From contig JAZNBI010000132.1 in assembly GCA_045586995.1 (NCBI GenBank), positions 1 through 7,037 of the forward strand: a stretch of DNA of 7,037 bases, in the 5' to 3' direction. This DNA comes from JAZNBI01 sp045586995 (lineage in GTDB: Bacteria > Bacillota > Clostridia > Oscillospirales > CAG-272). Of the stretch, positions 1 to 5,186 are shown in pieces. Both the position numbers and the translations under genes were made by a program. Numbering within the stretch: position 1 is the stretch's first letter; each line of letters starts with the position of its first letter. The notes under the pieces are model-generated. The model worked only from the letters and a program-made list of their open reading frames with translations. It made no database searches and was not told the DNA's origin.

Positions 1-278
1 GCGAGTACAACAATACCCGATTCGTTCGCAAGATTGATTACTTCTTTGGGCGGAATTTTACCTCGAACAAAAACAATACATCTCATATCCATCATTTCCG
101 CGGTTCTTACTACCTGTGGATTACACAGACCGGTTATCAGCACTGCCTGTTCCTTTACAAATGCCAACACGTCACTCATCATATCGCATCCGCACGCTGA
201 GCAAACTTCGTTATCAAGATATTCACTGCCGCAAAGAACTTCAGCATTGAGAAGCTCCGCAATCTTATGTATTTTCAT
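1..278 (-). CDS. DRTGG-domain protein, partial (C-terminus outside window)
   Basis: The 5' part of a gene running leftward out of the window; 92 codons are visible. The protein begins MKIHKIAELLNAEVLCG and contains the segment SACGCDMMSDVLAFVKEQAV, then a hydrophobic strand CIVFVRGK. These match the short (about 110-residue) stand-alone DRTGG proteins of Clostridia, which are typically encoded with [FeFe]-hydrogenase subunits and an anti-sigma-type ATPase. They are thought to bind a nucleotide or other ligand, but their exact role is unknown. I chose the ATG at 278 because GGAAAGGA lies 5 nt upstream; the ATG at 284 overlaps that ribosome site. A promoter at 360-388 and a terminator at 457-494 isolate it from the next unit, so this is probably the first gene of an operon continuing to the left. 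The hydrogenase link is inference from family context, since no such gene is in view. Confidence 0.8.
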   Translation of the reverse strand, partial: MKIHKIAELLNAEVLCGSEYLDNEVCSACGCDMMSDVLAFVKEQAVLITGLCNPQVVRTAEMMDMRCIVFVRGKIPPKEVINLANESGIVVL

Positions 279-359
279 ATTCATCCTTTCCGCACAAACA
301 AATACAGCTTGAATAAGATTTTTAGAGAACACTTAGGGGTATTTTAATACTTACATAAT

Positions 360-388
360 ATTATACTATGAAAAGCTTCATTTGTCTA
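360..388 (-). promoter_or_regulatory. Sigma-A-type promoter of the DRTGG operon
   Basis: On the minus strand, TAGACA (383-388) is followed by exactly 17 nt and a perfect TATAAT (360-365). The predicted start is near 353, giving a leader of about 75 nt to the ATG at 278. The surrounding 300-456 stretch is very A+T-rich and holds no gene. Confidence 0.8.
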
Positions 389-456
389 TATATTTTAGTA
401 TTTTTTCTTTATATAAAATTACACAAAATATGTTTTTTTTGCATCATATAATAACA

Positions 457-494
457 TAATACAAAAAGCCCGAAAATTCGGGCTTTTTGTATTA
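457..494 (-). terminator. Bidirectional intrinsic terminator
   Basis: A perfect 18-bp inverted repeat (457-474 with 477-494) has a core of AAAAAGCCCGAA / TTCGGGCTTTTT and a 2-nt symmetric centre. The G+C-rich stem is flanked by A and T tracts, so it can stop transcription both ways. It sits 27 nt past the stop of the zinc-ribbon gene and closes the lipoprotein/zinc-ribbon unit. Confidence 0.88.
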
Positions 495-521
495 TAAAAA
501 AATATCAATACTTTTTAGAAA

Positions 522-719
522 TTAAAATAACCATCCAAGCCAGCCAAAATAAAAACCAATAGCAATTAAAATAAGTATTGCAATAAAAGGAGCGACCAGC
601 AATCCTATTACTATTTGACTAAACACTTCGTTCGGTGTCATTTCTCCGCAATGCGGACACCTTTTTGCTCTAGGCGATATTTCTGCGCCACAGGTTTTAC
701 AAGTGATTGTTTTTCTCAT
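522..719 (-). CDS. Small zinc-ribbon membrane protein
   Basis: A 65-residue protein. The N-terminus carries two CxxC knuckles, C7-x2-C10 and C21-x2-C24 (CKTC and CPHC), the pattern of zinc-ribbon domains common at the start of Firmicutes membrane proteins. Residues about 31-64 form a long hydrophobic segment rich in Ile, Leu and Phe, enough for one long or two short membrane helices, ending in GWLGWLF. The protein is probably membrane-anchored with a cytoplasmic Zn(II) ribbon; its function is unknown. The ATG at 719 lies one base after the stop codon of the lipoprotein gene and no clear Shine-Dalgarno is present, so translation is probably coupled to the upstream gene. The two are followed by one terminator and form a bicistronic unit. 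Confidence 0.75.
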   Translation of the reverse strand: MRKTITCKTCGAEISPRAKRCPHCGEMTPNEVFSQIVIGLLVAPFIAILILIAIGFYFGWLGWLF

Positions 720-720
720 A

Positions 721-1287
721 TTATTCAGCGTTTTTAGTCAGTGTAAATTTTATTACGTTTTCCTCGTTTTCATTGGTCAAGCTCTCATCATAGATAATTT
801 CGAGTTCTTTCCAATCAGGTGAAGCTTGAAAAAGGAAGTATCCATTTGCTTTTCTTCCTGGCTCAACAGGAACAGTGGTAAGAGGAAAAGCATTATTTAT
901 TGATAAACCATAGAGTGTTTGAGCTGTTTTAACACCATCAATATAAAATTTCTCCCAAATGATACTGAAATTTTGAGATTCATCGGATATATTTTCAATT
1001 TCAAAAAAGACTACAACAAATTCTGTTCCTTCTTCAGCTGTTGTAAATGAACCAAGTTTATTTTTAATTTGACATTCTTTATATGTCATTTTCCACTTGT
1101 CATTCATTTGTTCCGCGACATCTATGGAAAACGTAACATCGTTTTCATCTTCTGTTAATTTTCCTGTTTCGTCAGTTTCATCGAAAGTACCTGAGTCAAT
1201 ATCGCAGGCAACAAATGACAGAGCCATTACCGCAACAAGCAAAAGAGCTAAAAGGTTTTTGAGTTTGTTTTTGAGTTTGTTTTTCAT
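721..1287 (-). CDS. DUF4352-type secreted lipoprotein
   Basis: A 188-residue protein. The first 28 residues are a lipoprotein signal: Lys-rich start, hydrophobic LLALLLVAVMALSFVA, lipobox ending at C28. An acidic, Asp/Glu/Thr-rich linker (about 29-50) precedes a beta-rich domain (about 50-185) with EFVVVFFEIENISDESQ, then FYIDGVK, VEPGRKANGYFLFQ and DWKELEIIYD. That order is typical of the immunoglobulin-like DUF4352 family of Gram-positive cell-surface lipoproteins, whose role is mostly unknown. Upstream in-frame codons reach 1347, but the ATG at 1287 is preceded by a perfect AGGAGG (1297-1302) at 9 nt and begins the signal peptide, so it is the start. Codons 2-9 are a 12-bp tandem repeat encoding KNKL twice. 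Expression is likely controlled by the structured leader at 1304-1573. The downstream zinc-ribbon gene follows after 1 nt. Confidence 0.8.
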   Translation of the reverse strand: MKNKLKNKLKNLLALLLVAVMALSFVACDIDSGTFDETDETGKLTEDENDVTFSIDVAEQMNDKWKMTYKECQIKNKLGSFTTAEEGTEFVVVFFEIENISDESQNFSIIWEKFYIDGVKTAQTLYGLSINNAFPLTTVPVEPGRKANGYFLFQASPDWKELEIIYDESLTNENEENVIKFTLTKNAE

Positions 1288-1303
1288 TTTTCTTTTCCTC
1301 CTA

Positions 1304-1345
1304 AAAATAAATAAAATAAAAGTGCGGCTACCGAAGCAACCGCAC
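1304..1345 (-). terminator. UUCG-loop terminator hairpin in the lipoprotein leader
   Basis: On the minus strand, GUGCGGUUGC pairs with GUAGCCGCAC (10 bp, two G-U pairs) across a UUCG tetraloop (1322-1345), followed by UUUUAUUUUAUUUAUUUUU. It has intrinsic-terminator form but lies between the predicted promoter and the AGGAGG of the lipoprotein gene, 34 nt before its ATG. That is where an attenuator belongs. Alternatively it is the 3' end of a free-standing small RNA. Confidence 0.7.
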
Positions 1346-1356
1346 AAAAACGCAAA

Positions 1357-1537
1357 CTCCGATAGTCGCCAAACTAACTTTACGTGAAAAAAGAGTGTAA
1401 CACACTATTAACATCGAAAGAGGAATTTGCATTTTATCAAATTCATCGATGAAAATAGTATGCACAAAAAAGAGTACTCCTATCCCTATAAATAAAGATA
1501 GTACACCCGTCTTTCACATTTATTTAGTTAGTTTGGC
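1357..1537 (-). ncRNA. Candidate structured leader / riboswitch-like RNA, unassigned class
   Basis: The predicted transcript starts near 1537 with GCCAAACUAACU (1526-1537), perfectly complementary to AGUUAGUUUGGC (1368-1379). A second helix follows, 1502-1517 with 1384-1399 (15 of 16 positions pair, including three G-U), closing an apical region of about 100 nt. Directly after the closing helix, 1357-1369 (GCGACUAUCGGAG) can pair at 12 of 13 positions with 1324-1336, the loop and 3' arm of the terminator, so it could act as an antiterminator. This arrangement is that of cis-acting attenuators and riboswitches. I do not recognise the aptamer: no T-box sequence and no lysine, M-box or cobalamin signatures were seen. 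It could also be a stand-alone small RNA (6S-like in outline) or a short inverted-repeat element. Confidence 0.5.
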
Positions 1538-1544
1538 ATTTGTT

Positions 1545-1573
1545 ATTATATCATAATCCGCCAAAAAAAGCAA
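1545..1573 (-). promoter_or_regulatory. Promoter of the lipoprotein leader, extended -10
   Basis: The minus strand carries TTGCTT (1568-1573), 17 nt, then TATAAT (1545-1550) preceded by TGA, an extended -10 (TGnTATAAT). The predicted start, 1537-1538, coincides with the first base of the 12-bp closing helix of the leader RNA. Confidence 0.7.
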
Positions 1574-1584
1574 TAGAATAAAGA

Positions 1585-1617
1585 AAAAAAGCTCTTTAAA
1601 TTTTCAAGAGCTTTTTT
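1585..1617 (-). terminator. Intrinsic terminator, probably bidirectional
   Basis: AAAAAAGCTCTT (1585-1596) pairs perfectly with AAGAGCTTTTTT (1606-1617) across a 9-nt loop. It lies between the DUF5301-like gene and the leader promoter, insulating the two units. Confidence 0.8.
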
Positions 1618-1682
1618 ATGTTTTTTATATGTAACAAATAATAACGTATACTTTTGAACTTTAACAATATAGGTAACCTATA

Positions 1683-1724
1683 GTGAATATCATAACATAC
1701 CGTATTATACCAACATTCAACGCC
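1683..1724. repeat. Degenerate copy of the CATTCAACGCC repeat (copy C)
   Basis: ACCAACATTCAACGCC (1709-1724) is identical to 4828-4843 and shares CATTCAACGCC with 5511-5521. The preceding TAGTGAATATCATAAC resembles the ATATCGTG units of the other copies but is much decayed. As in the other copies, the conserved end faces the stop codon of a minus-strand gene, here only 8 nt away. Confidence 0.55.
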
Positions 1725-1732
1725 CAAATTCA

Positions 1733-2155
1733 TCAACAAAAATCGTTGAATCCTTGCTCAACCAAATCAAGAATTCGTTGATTTGCCTTGTAAACACCCT
1801 CATAAGGTATTTCAATATAAATTTGTGAGTTCTCGGTATACAGAAAATACCGATATTCTCTCTCCGGTGTAGTTATTTTTACAGTATAATAAGTTTTAAC
1901 TGTCGGATAATCATTTACACTCATTTTTCTTGTGGGCTGTGCATTATTGATGCTTTTTAAAAGCTCTGAGTAATTTGCTGTTTCAAGTGTAACAGAGTTG
2001 CCATTATTTTGAGTTAGCGAAATTTTCGTAATACTTTCTGCTTCCGGACAGTTGATAGGGGCTGCAATCGGAAATATATTGTCAAGAACAGCGTAACCGC
2101 CGATAACACAAATACCCAGCAAAGCAATTATGACAACAATCAATGCCTTTTTCAT
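1733..2155 (-). CDS. Secreted or membrane-anchored DUF5301-like protein
   Basis: A 140-residue protein. MKK followed by the hydrophobic ALIVVIIALLGICVIGGYAVL (about 4-24) is an uncleaved anchor or signal peptide; no lipobox Cys is in the right place. The rest is extracytoplasmic: a beta-rich domain with SITKISLTQNNGNSVTLE, NNAQPTRKMSVNDYP, TYYTVKITT, YRYFLYTENSQIYIEIPYEG and a C-terminal helix. It resembles the small DUF5301 family of Clostridia, which has no known function; this family call is from memory of its pattern. The start is the ATG at 2155, with AAGGAG 9 nt upstream; a TTG one codon earlier is possible but less likely. A consensus -35 (TTGACA, 2207-2212) lies upstream but its -10 is poor, so it may be co-transcribed with the methyltransferase 87 nt away. 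A terminator follows at 1585-1617. Confidence 0.65.
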   Translation of the reverse strand: MKKALIVVIIALLGICVIGGYAVLDNIFPIAAPINCPEAESITKISLTQNNGNSVTLETANYSELLKSINNAQPTRKMSVNDYPTVKTYYTVKITTPEREYRYFLYTENSQIYIEIPYEGVYKANQRILDLVEQGFNDFC

Positions 2156-2242
2156 CAAATCCCTCTCCTTTGTAAAAGTGTAATAGGTTAGTCTTTATTT
2201 TGTTATTGTCAAGCAATAAAACGAGGGTCTTTCGGGAAACAG

Positions 2243-2914
2243 TCACCAAACAAACGGAATCAAGCGATATTTGACCTTTTGCTTATATTCACGGTATCCG
2301 TCAAGCTCTTTTTCAAGGAATTCTTCCTCGCCCTTTATCCTTTTGACAATTATAAAAGGATAAGCCATAAAGGTCAAAAATGAATATACAGAGCCCAATA
2401 CGATAGGCATTGCCAAGAACAAAAGCAATGTCACGCTATACATTGGATGTCTGACAATACCGTATAGCCCTGTGTCAATAACCTTTTGATTTTCTCTAAC
2501 TTCAATCGTACGGCTAAGATACATATTTTCCCGCAACACCTCGGCATAAAGCGCATATGCAGCAATAAACACCACCGCAGCACCGACGGAAACGCTCTTT
2601 GGCAGTGCATACCAACCGAAACGAAATCCCAATCCTGCAACTATAAAGCCCGCAAAAAACATAAGACCGCTTAATTTTACGACGAGCCCTTGAGCTTTTT
2701 GCTTTTCCTTGGCGTTGAGTCGGCTTTTTAACAGGTCGGGATTTTTAAGCATCATTACGATTCCCGCAAAGAGCATCGGAAGGAATAAAATCCCCATCAA
2801 CAACCAACCGTTGAAAAACAAAAGATCTCCCGCAGGTAAAAATATCAACAGTCCAACCAAAGCAACTCCTAATAAAAACTTAGCTATTGCTTGCACGAAT
2901 AATTTTAATGTCAT
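2243..2914 (-). CDS. ICMT/PEMT-family membrane methyltransferase
   Basis: A 223-residue integral membrane protein with about five to six hydrophobic helices (roughly 8-27, 33-55, 80-97, 108-125, 160-190). The C-terminal third holds the family signature: RENMYLSRTIEVRE (128-141), DTGLYGIVRHPMYS (147-160, with the invariant R-H-P-x-Y), and GEEEFLEKELDGYREYKQKVKYRLIP (195-220). In isoprenylcysteine carboxyl methyltransferases and bacterial phospholipid methyltransferases these elements bind S-adenosylmethionine and place the acceptor at the membrane face. The bacterial substrate cannot be told from sequence; prenylated proteins are unlikely, and a lipid or small hydrophobic acceptor is more plausible. 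The ATG at 2914 follows the upstream membrane gene by 19 nt with a weak AGGG site, so the two are probably one operon. No convincing terminator follows its stop. Confidence 0.82.
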   Translation of the reverse strand: MTLKLFVQAIAKFLLGVALVGLLIFLPAGDLLFFNGWLLMGILFLPMLFAGIVMMLKNPDLLKSRLNAKEKQKAQGLVVKLSGLMFFAGFIVAGLGFRFGWYALPKSVSVGAAVVFIAAYALYAEVLRENMYLSRTIEVRENQKVIDTGLYGIVRHPMYSVTLLLFLAMPIVLGSVYSFLTFMAYPFIIVKRIKGEEEFLEKELDGYREYKQKVKYRLIPFVW

Positions 2915-2933
2915 AGTAATTTACCCTAAACCG

Positions 2934-3233
2934 TTATTTTTTTCTTGTTTTTTTGACTATTGCCCAAACACCCAAAACGATACCGCACACAACAAGCAGA
3001 GCAAAGGATAAGAGTGCAAGCAAAAGATAACCAAGGGCTTCCCACCCGTTAACATTGGCACCCAAAACAACAAAAACGATTGTGGATATAGCCAGCAAAA
3101 GAACCGGTATTAGTTTTAGGAATAAATTTTTCACCTTAAAGCAGAGTAAAAGCTGCAGTAATATAGCAATTATTGCGGAGATAATAGCAACAACGGTTGT
3201 CGTATCAATTTTGAAGAAATAAAAATCAATCAT
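2934..3233 (-). CDS. Small three-helix membrane protein of unknown function
   Basis: A 99-residue protein, almost all hydrophobic: helices at about 11-33, 39-60 and 66-93, short polar turns, and a basic tail KKTRKK that by the positive-inside rule is cytoplasmic. I recognise no family motif. In-frame codons extend upstream to 3317, but the ATG at 3233 has a perfect AAGGAGG 9 nt before it, and the predicted transcription start (about 3270) lies inside the longer version. The stop is 19 nt before the methyltransferase ATG and the two are probably co-transcribed; this protein could therefore be a membrane partner of that enzyme, which is inference only. Confidence 0.7.
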   Translation of the reverse strand: MIDFYFFKIDTTTVVAIISAIIAILLQLLLCFKVKNLFLKLIPVLLLAISTIVFVVLGANVNGWEALGYLLLALLSFALLVVCGIVLGVWAIVKKTRKK

Positions 3234-3276
3234 ACAATCACGCCTCCTTTGAAAAATTCCGAATTGTCTATCGTTA

Positions 3277-3305
3277 AATTTATCACAAATTCCTATAAAA
3301 GAAAA
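3277..3305 (-). promoter_or_regulatory. Promoter of the membrane protein/methyltransferase unit
   Basis: Minus strand TTTTCT (3300-3305), 17 nt, TAAATT (3277-3282), with the spacer ending AATTTGTGA, the same as in the promoter at 4351-4379. It is weaker than the other members of this promoter set but in the same register. Confidence 0.5.
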
Positions 3306-3402
3306 CGAAATGCTCATACAAATAAAGCTATCCTTTTAAGGTTATTATAACCGACTCTCGTCAAAATCACTCGAATATGTTAACGCTTAATATCACTATA
3401 AA

Positions 3403-3894
3403 TCATTTGAATTGACTTAAAAATGCAGTTGCTTCGTCACGATTCTTAAATATGATAATATTCTTGTAACAATATTTGTCGAGCAGCTCCATAACCCGAG
3501 GTCTGCTTTGTGAATTGTAATTTTTAACGAGCTCGATAAATTCCTTATCGTATTGCTCCGGCTCTACCCAAGGCATATCGCTACGCGGCTTCCCTATTCT
3601 CTCTTTGACACCCTCAAGACAAACGTCAAGCGGATAATCCAAAAATATAACGGTGTCGCATTTTTTCATTCTTAACTCCATTGTGGAGCTGTAGTCACCG
3701 TCAATAATCCACTTGTCTTTTCCAAGTACGTCTGACAATCGTTCAAGAAATACACACTTTTCCACCGTTGTTTTATCTGTGTTCCAAAACATCATATCAA
3801 GGTGATAAAGCGGAATATCGGTTTTACTGCGCAATTCTCTCGAAAAAGTGCTTTTCCCGCTTCCCGGACAACCTATGACTATAATTTTCTTCAT
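3403..3894 (-). CDS. P-loop kinase, FlaR (topology modulation)/adenylate-kinase-like
   Basis: A 163-residue cytoplasmic protein. The Walker A loop GCPGSGKST (8-16) follows the first strand KKIIVI. LYHLDMMFW (29-37) and WIIDGDYSS (62-70) match the conserved substrate-site segments of the family annotated 'topology modulation protein' or 'adenylate kinase-like'. TVIFLDYPLDVCLEGVKERIGKPRSDMPW (81-109) carries the second core strand and the lid arginines. The DNA-topology name is historical; the likely activity is ATP-dependent phosphorylation of a nucleotide or small molecule. An upstream in-frame codon exists at 3927, but that is at or before the predicted transcription start (about 3925). The ATG at 3894 has AGGTG 8 nt upstream and begins at the first core strand, so I prefer it. 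It is a single-gene unit with its own promoter; no clear terminator is seen before 3305. Confidence 0.85.
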   Translation of the reverse strand: MKKIIVIGCPGSGKSTFSRELRSKTDIPLYHLDMMFWNTDKTTVEKCVFLERLSDVLGKDKWIIDGDYSSTMELRMKKCDTVIFLDYPLDVCLEGVKERIGKPRSDMPWVEPEQYDKEFIELVKNYNSQSRPRVMELLDKYCYKNIIIFKNRDEATAFLSQFK

Positions 3895-3931
3895 ATCATA
3901 TACACCTGCAAATTTAATACCTATCAATTAA

Positions 3932-3960
3932 ATTATATCATAAAGCGCCTCAAAAGTAAA
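3932..3960 (-). promoter_or_regulatory. Promoter of the FlaR-like kinase gene
   Basis: Minus strand TTTACT (3955-3960), 17 nt, TATAAT (3932-3937); predicted start about 3925. It belongs to a set of near-identical promoters in this window that share CTATTTACTTT. Confidence 0.8.
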
Positions 3961-3970
3961 TAGGACGCCG

Positions 3971-4044
3971 TACAAATTGAACCATACCGTAAGGCGCGCG
4001 TTCTATGCACTACTTAAATACGGGCGGAGTAAAATCCGCCCGTA
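3971..4044. repeat. Intergenic element with 10-bp hairpin (possible terminator)
   Basis: It opens with TACAAATTGAACC (3971-3983), identical to 5187-5199, and ends in a perfect 10-bp hairpin TACGGGCGGA / TCCGCCCGTA (4019-4028 with 4035-4044, 6-nt loop). The hairpin lies 28 nt past the stop of the 79-residue gene and may terminate it, although the minus-strand tail (UUUAAG) is a poor U tract. The G+C-rich hairpin in A+T-rich DNA also fits a REP-like repeat. Confidence 0.45.
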
Positions 4045-4072
4045 CTTCATATATATATCAAATCATCCAAAA

Positions 4073-4312
4073 CTATTTTCTTTTTTTGACTATTCCTATA
4101 ACAATGGCAATGATAATTATTACAACACCTAAAAATGAAAGTTTAGAATACATGCCGCTTTTATCGTGCGAAATAACAAAAATAGAAGTGGGCAAATCAG
4201 CTCCTCCGATGATATCCTTGTTACCCGTTTCGATAATTAAAAGAATAATAGAAAGCAAGATAAGAGCGGCGCCAATTGCCAATAGCAAAAAAGCTATGTG
4301 CTTCTTTTTCAT
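4073..4312 (-). CDS. Small membrane protein with decarboxylase-beta-like GGADxPT motif
   Basis: A 79-residue protein with two membrane helices (about 7-28 and 58-75) and a basic tail KKRK. Between them is DIIGGADLPTSIFV (33-46). This closely resembles the conserved IIGGADGPT-x-IF segment of sodium-ion-translocating decarboxylase beta subunits (OadB/GcdB), which includes an Asp implicated in Na+ transport. Those subunits are several hundred residues long with about nine helices, so this is not a complete subunit. It is either a descendant fragment or an independent small family that databases tend to name after the motif. The second Gly of GGADGPT is Leu here. The ATG at 4312 has a perfect AAGGAGG at 7 nt, and a promoter lies at 4351-4379, so the gene looks functional rather than decayed. 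Confidence 0.72.
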   Translation of the reverse strand: MKKKHIAFLLLAIGAALILLSIILLIIETGNKDIIGGADLPTSIFVISHDKSGMYSKLSFLGVVIIIIAIVIGIVKKRK

Positions 4313-4350
4313 TTCATTGCCTCCTTGAGTTAAATCTATCTAACGATCAG

Positions 4351-4379
4351 ATTTTATCACAAATTTGACGAAAAGTAAA
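4351..4379 (-). promoter_or_regulatory. Promoter of the GGADxPT membrane protein gene
   Basis: Minus strand TTTACT (4374-4379), 17 nt, TAAAAT (4351-4356). The stretch CTATTTACTTTTCGT also occurs, with one change, in the promoter at 5133-5161. The predicted start is about 4344, a 32-nt leader. Confidence 0.7.
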
Positions 4380-4403
4380 TAGTCCTGCCAAATTCTTTAC
4401 AGA

Positions 4404-4652
4404 TTATATTTTCCAAATTAATGAAGCAACATTATAAACAGTAACTATAACCAAGAATATTCCCAAAACAAAAAAATAAATTGCGGTTCTTTTTTCTTGT
4501 TTATATTTATATTCTTTAGATGTTATAAACATTGTAATCGCTAAACTAACAAACATTATAGGCATTGTAATATCTGTTGAAAGAGCATTTGTTAAGCCCA
4601 ATATTCCAAATGCTACTGTTAATGCTGAGAAAAACAGCTTTAGATTTTTCAT
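4404..4652 (-). CDS. Small membrane protein of unknown function
   Basis: An 82-residue protein with three predicted helices (about 5-24, 28-45 and 57-80). Helices two and three are separated by a charged, probably cytoplasmic loop, SKEYKYKQEKR (45-55). I do not recognise a family. The ATG at 4652 has GAGG 6 nt upstream; a TTG at 4664 would add four residues but overlaps the ribosome site. It has its own promoter at 4690-4717. Only 24 nt separate its stop from the -35 box of the next unit and no hairpin is visible there, so transcripts may read through into the gene at 4073-4312. Confidence 0.68.
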   Translation of the reverse strand: MKNLKLFFSALTVAFGILGLTNALSTDITMPIMFVSLAITMFITSKEYKYKQEKRTAIYFFVLGIFLVIVTVYNVASLIWKI

Positions 4653-4689
4653 ATCACACCTCAAAAATTCAAATTCATATAATAACTAT

Positions 4690-4717
4690 ATTATACCATA
4701 AACTGTATCAAAGTAAA
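4690..4717 (-). promoter_or_regulatory. Promoter of the 82-residue membrane protein gene
   Basis: Minus strand TTTACT (4712-4717), 16 nt, TATAAT (4690-4695) with ATGG just before the -10. It shares CTATTTACTTT with the other promoters of the set. The long repeat (copy A) begins one base from the -35 box. Confidence 0.75.
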
Positions 4718-4718
4718 T

Positions 4719-4843
4719 AGCCCGAACGGGTAACTTATCTCTTGGAGTTTTAACAACGCCGTTTGATATCGTGAATATAGTGAGTATCGTTGCATAAAGT
4801 GTTGCAGCAAATTTGCACCAAAATCACACCAACATTCAACGCC
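4719..4843. repeat. Long intergenic repeat, copy A (125 bp)
   Basis: Homologous along its whole length to 5337-5521: GCCC-AACGGGT-ACTTATCTCTT, GAGTTTTAA-AACNC, GTTTGATATCGTG, GCATAAAGTGTTGCA, CAAATTTGCACCAAAAT and CATTCAACGCC appear in the same order. It contains three 9-bp ATATCGTG-like units (4765-4791) where copy B has nine. One minus-strand frame is open in both copies, but only about a quarter of the differing codons change at the third position alone, so I do not regard it as coding. Confidence 0.85.
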
Positions 4844-4855
4844 TATTCAGATAGA

Positions 4856-4868
4856 CAAATTGGAATTT
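4856..4868. repeat. Palindromic boundary repeat CAAATTGGAATTT, copy 1
   Basis: CAAATTGGAATTT lies directly after the stop codon of the DUF6487-like gene (stop at 4870-4872). Three other copies (5534, 6074, 6763) sit in the same position relative to other genes. It is an imperfect palindrome, arms CAAATT / AATTTG around GG, lacking the final G here. Confidence 0.75.
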
Positions 4869-4869
4869 A

Positions 4870-5088
4870 TTATTCAGTTGGGGCAATTACAATGTTACAG
4901 TTATTACAATAATGAGCGGTGGCTTTAAATCCTGTTATGTCCTGCTTGTTGTTCAACTCAACTCCCTCGACCGCAACTGTCCATCGCCATATAGACGGCT
5001 TTTTCTTAGCAGGTATCCATTGGTTTGGTTGGCTTTCACTATATAAATATCCTTCGATCATATCTTTGTCGCAGTAAGGACATTTCAT
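4870..5088 (-). CDS. DUF6487-like zinc-binding small protein
   Basis: A 72-residue soluble protein. MKCPYCDKDMIEGYLY at the start gives one CxxC (C3, C6) and HYCNNCNIVI near the end gives the second (C61, C64), so a single zinc site probably joins the two ends of a small beta-rich domain, with WRWTVAVEGVEL between. This layout matches the DUF6487 family, small Firmicutes proteins of unknown function; the family call is from pattern memory. Upstream codons extend to 5115, but the ATG at 5088 has a perfect AAGGAGG (5097-5103) at 8 nt. It is a single-gene unit with its promoter at 5133-5161. Its stop is followed by the boundary palindrome and then by long-repeat copy A. Confidence 0.75.
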   Translation of the reverse strand: MKCPYCDKDMIEGYLYSESQPNQWIPAKKKPSIWRWTVAVEGVELNNKQDITGFKATAHYCNNCNIVIAPTE

Positions 5089-5132
5089 GTTGATTACCTC
5101 CTTTGTCAAATTCAAGTTTATCTATCGGCTAT

Positions 5133-5161
5133 ATTATACCATATTTTTTACGAAAAGTAAA
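5133..5161 (-). promoter_or_regulatory. Promoter of the DUF6487-like gene
   Basis: Minus strand TTTACT (5156-5161), 17 nt, TATAAT (5133-5138); the spacer ends ATATGG. The predicted start is about 5126, a 38-nt leader to the ATG. Confidence 0.8.
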
Positions 5162-5186
5162 CAGAAGGTCAGAGTTTTTACAAATT

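Noticed and set aside
34..312. A 92-codon plus-strand open frame
   Set aside because: It is antisense to the DRTGG gene, whose protein has a recognisable pattern and a good ribosome site.
1346..1540. T-box, lysine, M-box or cobalamin riboswitch
   Set aside because: I looked for the T-box core (UGGNACCGCG-like) and remembered signatures of the other classes and found none; the downstream lipoprotein is also not a typical target.
1715..1751. ATTCAACG / CGTTGAAT inverted repeat at a gene end, resembling integron attC core sites (RYYYAAC / GTTRRRY)
   Set aside because: The paired core is not present at the other two copies of the repeat, one arm lies in codons of the DUF5301-like gene, and no integron integrase is visible, so an attC call is unsupported.
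2207..2212. A separate promoter for the DUF5301-like gene (perfect TTGACA)
   Set aside because: The best -10 at 16-18 nt is TAACCT or similar, too poor to list as a feature; noted in the gene entry only.
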